This document shows positions 1 through 7,466 of a stretch of DNA of 9,894 nucleotides, piece by piece (positions within the stretch are counted from its first letter, which is position 1; each line of letters opens with the position of its first letter). The position numbers were made by a program, and so were the translations under genes. The notes below the pieces were generated by a model. The model was not told where the DNA came from. It did no database searches and saw only the letters and a program-made list of their open reading frames with translations. The stretch covers positions 1 through 9,894 of the forward strand of contig CALDJV010000689.1 in NCBI GenBank assembly GCA_937899305.1, in the 5' to 3' direction. This DNA is from an uncultured Cytophagaceae bacterium (GTDB taxonomy: Bacteria > Bacteroidota > Bacteroidia > Cytophagales > Microscillaceae).

Positions 1-123
1 TTTTTAACGGCTTCATTACTCAAGTTCTTAACGCTGACAGACTAAATGCCGAATCTGGCTGGCGCATTCATAACTGTATTTCTTGTAAATTTTTCAAATA
101 AAATCACTACCAAAAGCTAGTTA
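1..123 (-). other. Region downstream of the GH30 stop; possible start of another gene
   Basis: This 123-nt stretch is AT-rich and has no strong hairpin with a T-run, so I see no clear terminator for the operon. On the minus strand an ATG at 15-13 begins MKPLK and runs off the window edge. The N-terminal Lys residues resemble the beginning of a signal peptide, so the locus might continue, but five codons prove nothing. A nine-codon ORF from about position 74 looks like chance. Confidence 0.2.
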
Positions 124-1701
124 CTAAGACTTGAGGACCAGAGTCTGTATTGCTTTGGCATCTATGCGCACTTTTACCTGTTGGGTTCCCAGTTGCAAGC
201 GAAGGCGTTTGGCTTCTGGGGCTTGGTTCAACACCACTACTGCAATGGAACCATCCGGATTTTGGGCTGCGGTCACCATTAATTTCTGGTCGGGGTTATC
301 GAAGCCAATGCGTACTGCTCCGGGGCGAATGAATTTGCTAAAGTGAGCCATCACGTAATACAAAGGGGTGAAATAGACCTCATCGTTTTCCGGATCGACA
401 ATGACTGGAGCCACACACCAGTTTTTAAACCAGTTGGGTCCACCCTTTTTGTCCAGCACCATGTTCCAATCAATCCAGCCGTCTACGTGGTTGTTGAGGC
501 ACCCAATGATGTCTCGGGCATAACGATAAGTAGGCACATACTTGGGATGCAGGTATTTTTCTTCTTTGCTGGCCCAATCCCAACCCCAATCGGTAGCCTC
601 CTTGGTCCAATACCAGGCGTCGTCTTTCCACTTGGGTACTTCGGCATCTACGCAAGCTTCGGTCTGAATCAGGTATTTATCGGGGGCTTTTTTGTGGGCA
701 TATTGCAATGCCTTGGGAAAATAATCGTAGGTGCTTTCGTACCAATGAATGGCCGTTCCGTGGAAATATTTAGAAGACTTTTCGTCTCGAAACATTTCAT
801 CTACCCACTCTTTCAGGCCCGCCCGGTTTTGGTCATAGCCCAATATCTTGATGTCCCCGTAGCCGTCTTTTTCCAATTTTGGCCCAAGAAAATCCTGCAC
901 AAAATCGGTCATTTCTTTAGGCGAAAACAACATGCTTTCCCAGTTGTTGCCATTGCCGTGGGGTTCGTTTTCTACGGTAATGCCCCACATCTCAATGCCT
1001 TGTTTTTTGTATTCGGTCAAGTATTTTGAGAAAAACAAAGCCCAGGCATCACGGTACTTGGGCTGCAGCTTCCCTCCTACCCATTTGTTATTGTCTTTCA
1101 TCCAGGGAGGTGCCGTCCAGGGCGACGCAATGATTTTGAAACCCTCGGGCGATATTTTCTGGGCCGCTTTGATCATCGGAATCAAATCGTCCAAATCTTC
1201 TTTGATGCTGAAATCTTTCAATGCTACATCGCCTGCAGTGGGTGCATAAGAATAATTACTCAAAGAAAAATCACAGGAATTGATGTGGGTACGGGTCAGC
1301 GAATAATTGGCTCCTTCGCGGCTGAAATAAGCCTTCAGGATTTTTTCCCGGTTTGCCTTGCCCAGCTTGTTCAGCAAATAGGCCGAACTCTCGGTAAAGG
1401 CGCCGCCAAATCCAGTGATTTTTTGAAACTTTTCCTCCGGTTTTAGCTTGATTTCAATCGCACTGTCCGAAGCATTGGTGTCCTCCACCAATTGACTAAG
1501 TTGGTGGCCCTTGGCCGACGTTTCGTATATGGCTACCGTCATTTTTTTAGGCGTTTCTGTAGTGTCCGCCGCTTTTTGGCTGGCGTTGTCTTCATTCCTT
1601 TTTTCAGATTGGCAATTCATCATCAGTAGGCTCAATACCATCAAGAGTACAATACTCAAGTTTGTTTTATCAAGTAATATTGGAGTTGAGTGTGTTGTCA
1701 T
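124..1701 (-). CDS. GH30 beta-glucosidase/beta-1,6-glucanase lipoprotein
   Basis: This 525-aa glycoside hydrolase family 30 protein is annotated elsewhere as glucosylceramidase-like. In a laminarin locus the likely job is removing beta-1,6-linked glucose side chains so that GH17 and GH16 can act on the backbone. The N-terminus has a hydrophobic stretch (SIVLLMVLSLLMMNC) ending in Cys30; Asn at -1 makes the lipobox atypical. A low-complexity linker (about 31-55) follows. Family motifs are ITGFGGAFTESSA at 95-107, RTHINSCDFSLSNYSY at 137-152, IIASPWTAPPWMK at 190-202, WGITVENEPHG with acid/base Glu246, HGTAIHWY near 314-321, LIQTEAC with nucleophile Glu348, and a C-terminal beta-domain (about 455-525, NPDGSIAVVVLNQ) typical of GH30. 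Both catalytic residues are present and the protein is full length. The exact linkage (exo-beta-1,6-glucosidase or endo-beta-1,6-glucanase) cannot be told from sequence. The start, 2 nt after the GH17 stop, is the only one that keeps the whole signal peptide. Confidence 0.88.
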   Translation of the reverse strand: MTTHSTPILLDKTNLSIVLLMVLSLLMMNCQSEKRNEDNASQKAADTTETPKKMTVAIYETSAKGHQLSQLVEDTNASDSAIEIKLKPEEKFQKITGFGGAFTESSAYLLNKLGKANREKILKAYFSREGANYSLTRTHINSCDFSLSNYSYAPTAGDVALKDFSIKEDLDDLIPMIKAAQKISPEGFKIIASPWTAPPWMKDNNKWVGGKLQPKYRDAWALFFSKYLTEYKKQGIEMWGITVENEPHGNGNNWESMLFSPKEMTDFVQDFLGPKLEKDGYGDIKILGYDQNRAGLKEWVDEMFRDEKSSKYFHGTAIHWYESTYDYFPKALQYAHKKAPDKYLIQTEACVDAEVPKWKDDAWYWTKEATDWGWDWASKEEKYLHPKYVPTYRYARDIIGCLNNHVDGWIDWNMVLDKKGGPNWFKNWCVAPVIVDPENDEVYFTPLYYVMAHFSKFIRPGAVRIGFDNPDQKLMVTAAQNPDGSIAVVVLNQAPEAKRLRLQLGTQQVKVRIDAKAIQTLVLKS

Positions 1702-1703
1702 GA

Positions 1704-2972
1704 TTAGTCTCCTATTTTTTCTAAGGCCTTGTGGGGAGGCGTTTCTACTTCGTTCAAAAGCTTTTGAAAGTCACCATCGTAGGTTTTTTTAATCGGGTTT
1801 CCGTCTCGGGTAAGCCCTTTCATTTTTCCCTGATCGACCAAGTTCCATACTGCCCATTTGGCTTTTCCATCTAGGGTAAACAGCCCAAAATGGTTTTCCG
1901 ATCCACCCGGATTAGACGCGTCCTTCCAGCTTTCGTCAAAGGCTTCGAAATAAAAGCAGGCAATGCCCTTTTGATTGGTCCAGGCCCGCATCTTTTGGTA
2001 AAAAAGACCCGATTTGTACTCGTCGGTGGCTTTGGAGTCGGTACTACCATACAGCTCATTAGAAAAGCTCGCCCACCCAGTTTCCCCAATGTGAATGGGT
2101 TTGTCTACTCCAATGCTTTGCATGTATTTCTTGACGGCCTCGTATTGGCTTTGGGCGTATTGCAGTGCGCGTTCCATGGCCAATACGATTTGTTCTTTTT
2201 TAGACTTCTTCACTTCACCATCGTTTACTCCCCAAAAAACCGGGTTGTAGTGGGTATCATGCATGGGATAAGTATGCATAGAAATGTAATCCACCGCTTT
2301 GATGAGGGCTTGCAGGTCAGGAACATGGTATTCGCTCCCTCCCCCACCCCAGGAAGCAAAGTTATCGGAGCTGGTAATCCATAAATCTTTAGACAGTACT
2401 CCTTTTTTCTTCAAATCCTGCAAGTGATTGACCCATTTCAGAATGATGCCCGGTTGTACATAGTAGGCCGCCGCCCACTTGACCATCGCCTCGTTGCCCA
2501 CTGCAATGATTTTGATGATACCGGGGTATTTTTTGGCCAATTCTACCGCCCGGGCAATCTCGGTTGCATTTCGCTCACTTTCTTCGTCATGATTTGGCTC
2601 AAACCCGGTCCAGGCATTTTTACAATCGATCCAGGCCCCCAACATCACATACATTTCAAACTGGGGCATCTCTCGGTTCAGCTCATCAATGGCTTGCAAG
2701 AGGTGGTTGATTTGCGCCAAATGCACGTTGTAGGTTCTCAACATTTTGATGCCCATGGCCGAAAGAATCTTCATGTCTTCTTTGAGCTGGGCCACCGTAG
2801 GCTGTACCCGACGGCTTTGGGTACGGTACCCCCCATACGAAATGGCCGGGTAGTTGGGGCTGCCCAACAATTGCGATGCGGTTATATTTCTTCTTCTTTG
2901 ATTCATTGTATTACAAGATTGAAGCGTAATGATGCTCAACAGGCCAATAAATAGCTTATATAAAATATTCAT
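1704..2972 (-). CDS. GH17 beta-1,3-glucanase lipoprotein
   Basis: This 422-aa glycoside hydrolase family 17 protein has a (beta/alpha)8 barrel and should cleave unbranched beta-1,3-glucan stretches of laminarin. The N-terminus MNILYKLFIGLLSIITLQSC is a lipoprotein signal with Cys20. After it comes NTMNQRRRN, basic rather than acidic, which suggests a periplasm-facing lipoprotein instead of surface export (inference). Barrel signatures are AISYGGYRTQSRRVQPT near 43-59, LRTYNVH near 78-84, IIAVGNEAM with acid/base Glu161, YISMHTYPMHD near 229-239, HIGETGW with nucleophile Glu297, and YFEAFDESWK near 341-350. Both catalytic Glu are intact and the length is normal for a bacterial single-domain GH17. 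It starts 10 nt after the phosphorylase stop and ends 2 nt before the GH30 start, so the three genes share a transcript. Marine flavobacterial GH17 enzymes prefer laminarin without side chains, which fits pairing with the GH30. Confidence 0.9.
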   Translation of the reverse strand: MNILYKLFIGLLSIITLQSCNTMNQRRRNITASQLLGSPNYPAISYGGYRTQSRRVQPTVAQLKEDMKILSAMGIKMLRTYNVHLAQINHLLQAIDELNREMPQFEMYVMLGAWIDCKNAWTGFEPNHDEESERNATEIARAVELAKKYPGIIKIIAVGNEAMVKWAAAYYVQPGIILKWVNHLQDLKKKGVLSKDLWITSSDNFASWGGGGSEYHVPDLQALIKAVDYISMHTYPMHDTHYNPVFWGVNDGEVKKSKKEQIVLAMERALQYAQSQYEAVKKYMQSIGVDKPIHIGETGWASFSNELYGSTDSKATDEYKSGLFYQKMRAWTNQKGIACFYFEAFDESWKDASNPGGSENHFGLFTLDGKAKWAVWNLVDQGKMKGLTRDGNPIKKTYDGDFQKLLNEVETPPHKALEKIGD

Positions 2973-2982
2973 GATCGTGGCG

Positions 2983-5900
2983 TTATATCAATTTCTCATC
3001 ACTCACTTTTACTTTTATCAAGCTTACCTTTCCGTCTCGTTGGAACATATGCGCGGTGTCTTCTTCGTTCAGAAACAACTGATCGTATTTTCGAGGCGTG
3101 GCTTGTCCGTTAAAAACCTCAATCCCTTCTTCGGCCGCTATCTCGTAAATCACAGGAACCTTGCACTTGGTAAAAAGCAGGGCATTTTTGGGTACCATGA
3201 TCGTCCGTTTTGTACCATGTACATCAAATAGCTCCACTACTTTTTCTTGGGATAAAAATTCCGCCTTACGCAATATTTGAGGCTCAAAATGAAGCTTTCC
3301 ATCTTGGGCAAACACCCCCAATTCGCCAAAGCGGCTTAAAATATCTTCTTTTACCTGTCCGGTCATTCCGGGTTGTTGGGCCCCTTTGTCGTAGGGCGTA
3401 TGAGAATAAGGAGTGATGGGAAATGCACCATACAGTTGGGGAGATTTGTGTACCCCAATGCCTTCGTTGATTTGATAATAATGGGCCACCAGCGCTTGTA
3501 TAATAGGCTCTTCTGCATTTTGAGCAATGGCTTGCAAACAGGTTTCTTTGACTGCCAACAACAGCTTGGAAACCATATGCCAATAGATTGACCCCAAGCC
3601 TTCGTAACCATAGAAGGTACCAGATCGTCCCGTGAATGCCTTGTGATTGAACACATCTTCGAAAATACCCAACACCAAGTCCTGTTCGGTGACTACCAAA
3701 TCCTGGTATTGGTCGTCCAGAACCTCGAGAGCCTCCTTCAGATCCTGGGCATTTTTAAAATTTCCATTGAAACGAAAATTGCCTTTGATATCTCTCTCGA
3801 CAATAGCAGAATTACCTGCCTCTAGCAGTGTTGTCAATAAACTTGATCGTTCAAATTGAACTTGAGGAATGTTGTTTTTCTGCAAAAAACCAGGCAAAGC
3901 TTTATTAGGATATAAAATATAACTGTTTTGATCGGGTCGATACAAAGCACTTTTTCGCAGTGCATCCAGTACCGCCAAACTTTGTTGAACCGACAGGTAT
4001 CCAGTACTCAATACCGCTACTTGCCCTTCCAACATTTCGCTCAAGTGGGTAATGCTGATGCCCCCTTCCTCGTAGCTTAAGAGGTTGTAAGCGTGGTACA
4101 AATGATCAGGTCGTCGGTTGGCCTCGATAGAGTGCTCTAAAAACTGAAGGGCAGTGGCGATAAACGCCGCCAAATCATCGGTGGCAATGGCTTGTTTCTC
4201 CCCGCTAAAACCTTGTCGGTAAATCTGATTTCGGTATTGGCTGGCCGTATTTCCCAAGGCATCGGTAATTTGTTTTCTGGTGGCATCGTTGAGCGATATC
4301 ACCAGCACCGAAGCGTACTTTTCAAAGATGGCCGACATTTGCTCAAAGAAGGCCTTGAGCTCCTGGGATACAGCTATCTCCTGGGCGATGGCGTCTTGCA
4401 AAATCGACTGAAAAAACTTCAGAAACCTACGAAGGTAATACAACGTCACCATTGAGACTCCATTCCCCACCAATGCGTTGTTGGCGTCGTTCCATTCGGG
4501 CCTTTGGGTGTTCATCCAAATCCCTCCTTCGGGTACAAAGTTGGATAACTTGCTGAGCAAGGTCGCCAGTATTTTTTCGGTAAAATTGACCCGGTGGATT
4601 TCCTGACCTTGATTTACCAGCAATGCTCCATCGGCCCCAATGGTTTGGATACGTTGATGTATTTTTTCCTCTTGGTCATCGGCAAATACAATGGTATCCT
4701 TGGGATTTTTCACAATGTCATCGTAAGGCTTGATCTCATACGGCACATTCGCGTACACAAAATCATTTTTATGAAGTAGGTTTTCGATGGTACCAAACTT
4801 CTGCTGTTCGGCAAACTCCAGAAACTTCAACAAGTAAATGATCTGATGATCGCCCCAGTAACCAATGTACGACCAAGGATTGTCGGGCTCAATCGTTTCC
4901 CAGTCAAACCCATCTTTGGTCACTCGGTAAGGGTTGTAACCATCAAAAGTAGACGCATTCAAAAATCGATAAATCATCCCCTCAATGAACCCCGGATAAG
5001 AGTGGACCAAAGCCTCCCAATTTTGAAATATATCGCGCCAGTTTCCCTGGTAGTCCAAGATTTTAGAACCATCTACCTCACTATTGGTATTGATAGAAAA
5101 TTGATTCCAGGGTCGGCTGGGGTCACCATGTCTACGGCTAAATTTCAGTGGTAAATATTCGGTGGCCAACCGGATCAGGTCTGGTTTGCTCGCTTGTTGG
5201 GCCAAGTTTTTCAATTCGAAAGCCGAAAAAACCTCGGGTAGTTGGTTCAGGGTCGCTTGAGCTTCCTTAAAAACTGCTTGGTTGGCTTTTTGCAAATAAG
5301 TGCCGAAATCTTTTTTATCAATTTGGTAATTATCATCAAAAATCCCCCCTCTCATAATGTTGAAAAGCACATTTGAAAAATGCCGGGCATCTTTCAAATC
5401 ATCCGCTGTATACTGCAAGGCATCGGCACTGGCGTTGAGTTCCATCAAACGCTCAGTACCCTCTTTTACATCCTGAAGCACCTTCGTAGCCAATTGGGCA
5501 TCACTTTGAATTTGCTCGTTCAAGGCTACTACTGCGGCTTGGGTTTGGTTCACGTTGGCTACCATCATCCAATCCTGCGATGTGCCTGCTTCCAGGGTGC
5601 AATGGCTCGCCACGAAATACGCCCCTTTTTCGCCCTTGATGTCGGTTTCTTGAACCAATTTTGCTCCTTGCCGGAACCGAGGCAACTGCAACGACGACAA
5701 TAAGTAAACCGGAGCCGATAAACCTGTACTCCAGGCCACATTGGTTTTGAGGGCTTCGCTTGGCTCAGCTTTGTCTACAATAATGGCACTCAGGGCAAAA
5801 AACGCCAACCCAGTTTCAGCCACCAATTCAGTTCGTTTGTAAGCATTGGCCAAATTACTGGTTTTGGTTTGCAAGTCACTGGGTACCCCATAGGGCATCA

Positions 5901-6396
5901 GGTTTTGTAGCCCATCTACCAAAGCGATGTCCAGCATTTCCTCAGAAAGGTTGACCAATCGAGATTGCTTCACAAAACCATACAAGTTGCTGGTGTTCCA
6001 TTCGTATTGAAAACCAAGTCCCAAGTCGTGGTTTATTTCTTCAAAAATGACTTTGTTACCAAAGCGGTTTTGGTAAAGGTTTCGGGTAATTTCAAAACTT
6101 CCTTCACTGCGAATCGAGAAAGGTTCCCACAAAATAGTTTGGCCGTTTTTGGTTACCCGAAGCAGGGTTTTACTACCGGTTGTTTCTGCAGTATCGGCTA
6201 TTTTATCATCGGTATAATAGGGAAACAAGGCCAATTCGGGGTTCTTTCTCCCTGCGCTGATGCCTCCATTGCTTGATACAAATAACCAGTGGTTAGAATC
6301 ACTTACAATACTCATAAAAAATGGACGCATTAGGTGGGCGTCTGGGATTTTATAAAAAACCTCTCCATTCATCACAATACTTTGTAATGTATCCAT
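2983..6396 (-). CDS. Beta-1,3-glucan phosphorylase, GH149-type (GH94-related)
   Basis: This very large protein (1137 aa from ATG 6396) has no signal peptide or membrane segment, so it is cytoplasmic. The expected reaction is phosphorolysis of beta-1,3-glucooligosaccharides to alpha-glucose-1-phosphate plus a shortened chain. Numbering from a possible GTG start at 6456 (subtract 20 for the ATG), the supporting motifs are: a beta-sandwich-like N-terminal region (about 30-330, SSNGGISAGRKNPELALFPY); DYQGNWRDIFQNWEAL at 468-483; GYWGDHQ at 532-538; PEWNDANNAL at 653-662, with Asp657 in the place of the GH94 catalytic acid (WND); GTFYGYEGLGSIYWHM at 946-961; and PGMTGQVKEDILSR at 1029-1042, placed like the phosphate-binding region. 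Length near 1100-1150 aa and this motif set match GH149; GH161 is the alternative, and classical GH94 enzymes are shorter. I prefer the ATG at 6396 because residues 1-20 look non-conserved and start with GTG. The stop lies 10 nt before the GH17 start. The assignment is from motif memory, not a search. Confidence 0.75.
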   Translation of the reverse strand: MDTLQSIVMNGEVFYKIPDAHLMRPFFMSIVSDSNHWLFVSSNGGISAGRKNPELALFPYYTDDKIADTAETTGSKTLLRVTKNGQTILWEPFSIRSEGSFEITRNLYQNRFGNKVIFEEINHDLGLGFQYEWNTSNLYGFVKQSRLVNLSEEMLDIALVDGLQNLMPYGVPSDLQTKTSNLANAYKRTELVAETGLAFFALSAIIVDKAEPSEALKTNVAWSTGLSAPVYLLSSLQLPRFRQGAKLVQETDIKGEKGAYFVASHCTLEAGTSQDWMMVANVNQTQAAVVALNEQIQSDAQLATKVLQDVKEGTERLMELNASADALQYTADDLKDARHFSNVLFNIMRGGIFDDNYQIDKKDFGTYLQKANQAVFKEAQATLNQLPEVFSAFELKNLAQQASKPDLIRLATEYLPLKFSRRHGDPSRPWNQFSINTNSEVDGSKILDYQGNWRDIFQNWEALVHSYPGFIEGMIYRFLNASTFDGYNPYRVTKDGFDWETIEPDNPWSYIGYWGDHQIIYLLKFLEFAEQQKFGTIENLLHKNDFVYANVPYEIKPYDDIVKNPKDTIVFADDQEEKIHQRIQTIGADGALLVNQGQEIHRVNFTEKILATLLSKLSNFVPEGGIWMNTQRPEWNDANNALVGNGVSMVTLYYLRRFLKFFQSILQDAIAQEIAVSQELKAFFEQMSAIFEKYASVLVISLNDATRKQITDALGNTASQYRNQIYRQGFSGEKQAIATDDLAAFIATALQFLEHSIEANRRPDHLYHAYNLLSYEEGGISITHLSEMLEGQVAVLSTGYLSVQQSLAVLDALRKSALYRPDQNSYILYPNKALPGFLQKNNIPQVQFERSSLLTTLLEAGNSAIVERDIKGNFRFNGNFKNAQDLKEALEVLDDQYQDLVVTEQDLVLGIFEDVFNHKAFTGRSGTFYGYEGLGSIYWHMVSKLLLAVKETCLQAIAQNAEEPIIQALVAHYYQINEGIGVHKSPQLYGAFPITPYSHTPYDKGAQQPGMTGQVKEDILSRFGELGVFAQDGKLHFEPQILRKAEFLSQEKVVELFDVHGTKRTIMVPKNALLFTKCKVPVIYEIAAEEGIEVFNGQATPRKYDQLFLNEEDTAHMFQRDGKVSLIKVKVSDEKLI

Positions 6397-6469
6397 TGCG
6401 GTGCTATTTTTTGCTTTTGGTAAAATGATTAAGGCACAAGAAGTCTGGTTTACCACTGTGCTGGGTAAC

Positions 6470-6484
6470 TTTTAGAATCTAAAA
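6470..6484. promoter_or_regulatory. 15-nt palindrome TTTTAGAATCTAAAA upstream of the phosphorylase gene
   Basis: This is a perfect 7-bp inverted repeat around a single central base. It lies about 75-90 nt upstream of ATG 6396 and just beyond the GH16 hairpin. Its symmetry and AT-richness fit a binding site for a dimeric regulator, or a small U-rich structure that helps the preceding hairpin stop transcription. I see no convincing Bacteroidota promoter (TAnnTTTG) between it and the start codon. The regulatory role is a guess. Confidence 0.25.
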
Positions 6485-6494
6485 TTGGGTGATG

Positions 6495-6531
6495 TTAGAC
6501 CTGATCAGTTTTGGAAACCGATCAGGTCTAA
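6495..6531 (-). terminator. Strong 17-bp stem-loop after the GH16 stop
   Basis: The hairpin starts 7 nt after the GH16 stop. On the minus-strand RNA the arms (5' TTAGACCTGATCGGTTT, 3' AAACTGATCAGGTCTAA) pair over all 17 positions, with one G:U wobble, around a 3-nt CCA loop. On the plus strand the wobble becomes an A:C mismatch, so the structure fits the transcribed strand better. No U-run follows directly (the next bases are CATCACCCAATTTT), so a textbook intrinsic terminator is not met. Partial termination, protection of the upstream mRNA 3' end, or a dispersed palindromic repeat are all possible. Confidence 0.5.
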
Positions 6532-6538
6532 TAATGGA

Positions 6539-7368
6539 CTATTTCTGCTTATACACTTTTACATAGTCGATGTACATCGATTGAGGAAAAGGCGTATCCG
6601 TTACCGGAAAGCCCACAAAAGTGCCGCCTACCGCCACATTGAACAGCAAGAAAAAAGACTTGTTGTATACCCACTCGCCAGTCACATCGGCCGGGGTCAC
6701 CCTTTTGTACAGAAAATCGTTGACAAAAAAATCGATGTAGTCCGCCCCCACTCTACCGCATACACATAAAAATCGGTATCAAAGCGGCCATCGGTCAGGC
6801 CGTACGGCTTGGTAACGGCATTGCCTCCCGAATAGCCAGGGCCGTGTACGCTTCCGTGGGTAATGGTAGACTCTTGGCCTCTTTGCTCCATAATGTCAAT
6901 TTCACCACATTGGGGCCAGCCTACTTCGTCTATGTTGCTGCCCAACATCCAGAAAGCTGGCCAAATACCCGGTCCAGTAGGTGTTTTTATTCGGGCTTCG
7001 ATCCTGCCGTATTGCTGTTCAAACAATCCCTGGGTTTTTACCCGAGCCGAAGTATAACTTGGCCCTGCATTCCGAATGGCAGTAATCATTAAATTGCCGT
7101 TGCCATCTAGAGACACATTGGCCACATCGCGGGTATAAGACTGGAACTCTCCATTGCCCCAGCCATTTTCGCCCGTACCCAAATCGTAGGTCCATTTGGT
7201 GGCATCGGGCGCACTTCCGGCTACTCCGTTAAACTCATCGCTCCAAACCAACTCCCAGCTTCTATCGGGCAGGGTTTGTTCCGCGTCTACGTCACAACCA
7301 CTGAGCAACATAGTAGCCCCTAAAAATGTGATTGCGAATAATATATTTTTTATGTTCAAAATATTCAT
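6539..7368 (-). pseudogene. GH16 endo-beta-1,3-glucanase (laminarinase-like) lipoprotein, 1-nt frameshift
   Basis: This encodes a glycoside hydrolase family 16 enzyme that would cut internal beta-1,3 bonds of laminarin, the first endo-acting step. The chosen start is ATG 7368, because it gives a proper lipoprotein signal (MNILNIKNILFAITFLGATMLLSGC, lipobox Cys25); an in-frame start at 7437 would bury that signal. Cys25 is followed by DVDAE, acidic and compatible with surface display. Visible GH16 signatures are WELVWSDEFNG near 38-48, GIWPAFWML at 134-142 and the catalytic GEIDIMEQRG, with nucleophile Glu156, assisting Asp158 and acid/base Glu161 of the bulge-type EXDXXE motif. The reading frame breaks at a run of five G (plus-strand C5, 6745-6749). 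Upstream codons give YAVEWG and the next frame continues ADYIDFFVNDFLYKRV through FNVAVGG to YIDYVKVYKQK, stop at 6539. One added G restores a normal 276-aa protein. As read, translation ends at 6697, losing about 65 C-terminal residues of the jelly roll. It could be a sequencing error, a real mutation or slippage. Confidence 0.85.
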
Positions 7369-7385
7369 AAGGAAAAGTGAATTAT

Positions 7386-7461
7386 GAAGTGACGCCTTCG
7401 CAGGTATTGACCATTTTCGAACACGCCACTTCGCCAAACTAATTGACTATTGACTAATTGA
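7386..7461 (-). repeat. Intergenic repeats between the SGBP and GH16 genes
   Basis: The 98-nt gap between the SGBP stop and the GH16 start has no gene but two structures. Just after the SGBP stop, 7439-7461 holds three tandem units on the plus strand: CTAATTGA, CTATTGA, CTAATTGA. Nearer the GH16 start is an imperfect inverted repeat, with arms 7386-7395 (GAAGTGACGC) and 7423-7432 (ACGCCACTTC). On the minus-strand RNA this gives a 10-bp stem with two G:U pairs and a 27-nt loop. No T-tract follows, so it is not an obvious terminator. It could be an RNA-processing or stability element that sets different expression of the two genes. Its function is unknown. Confidence 0.4.
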
Positions 7462-7466
7462 TCGGG

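Noticed and set aside
343..1029. Long plus-strand open frame opposite GH30, 228 codons
   Set aside because: It lies fully antisense to a GH30 gene with intact catalytic motifs, and its translation has no recognisable domain.
1890..2384. Plus-strand open frames opposite GH17
   Set aside because: These are antisense shadows of a complete GH17 gene, with no family motifs.
3284..3656. Overlapping minus-strand frames within the phosphorylase gene
   Set aside because: They are in other frames inside an intact conserved coding region (GTFYGYEGLGSIYWHM to PGMTGQVKEDIL), so they are chance frames.
6539..6751. Separate 70-aa protein starting at a GTG in the G run
   Set aside because: The sequence ADYIDFFVNDF to YVKVYKQK is the normal C-terminal end of GH16, so it is the frameshifted tail and not its own gene.
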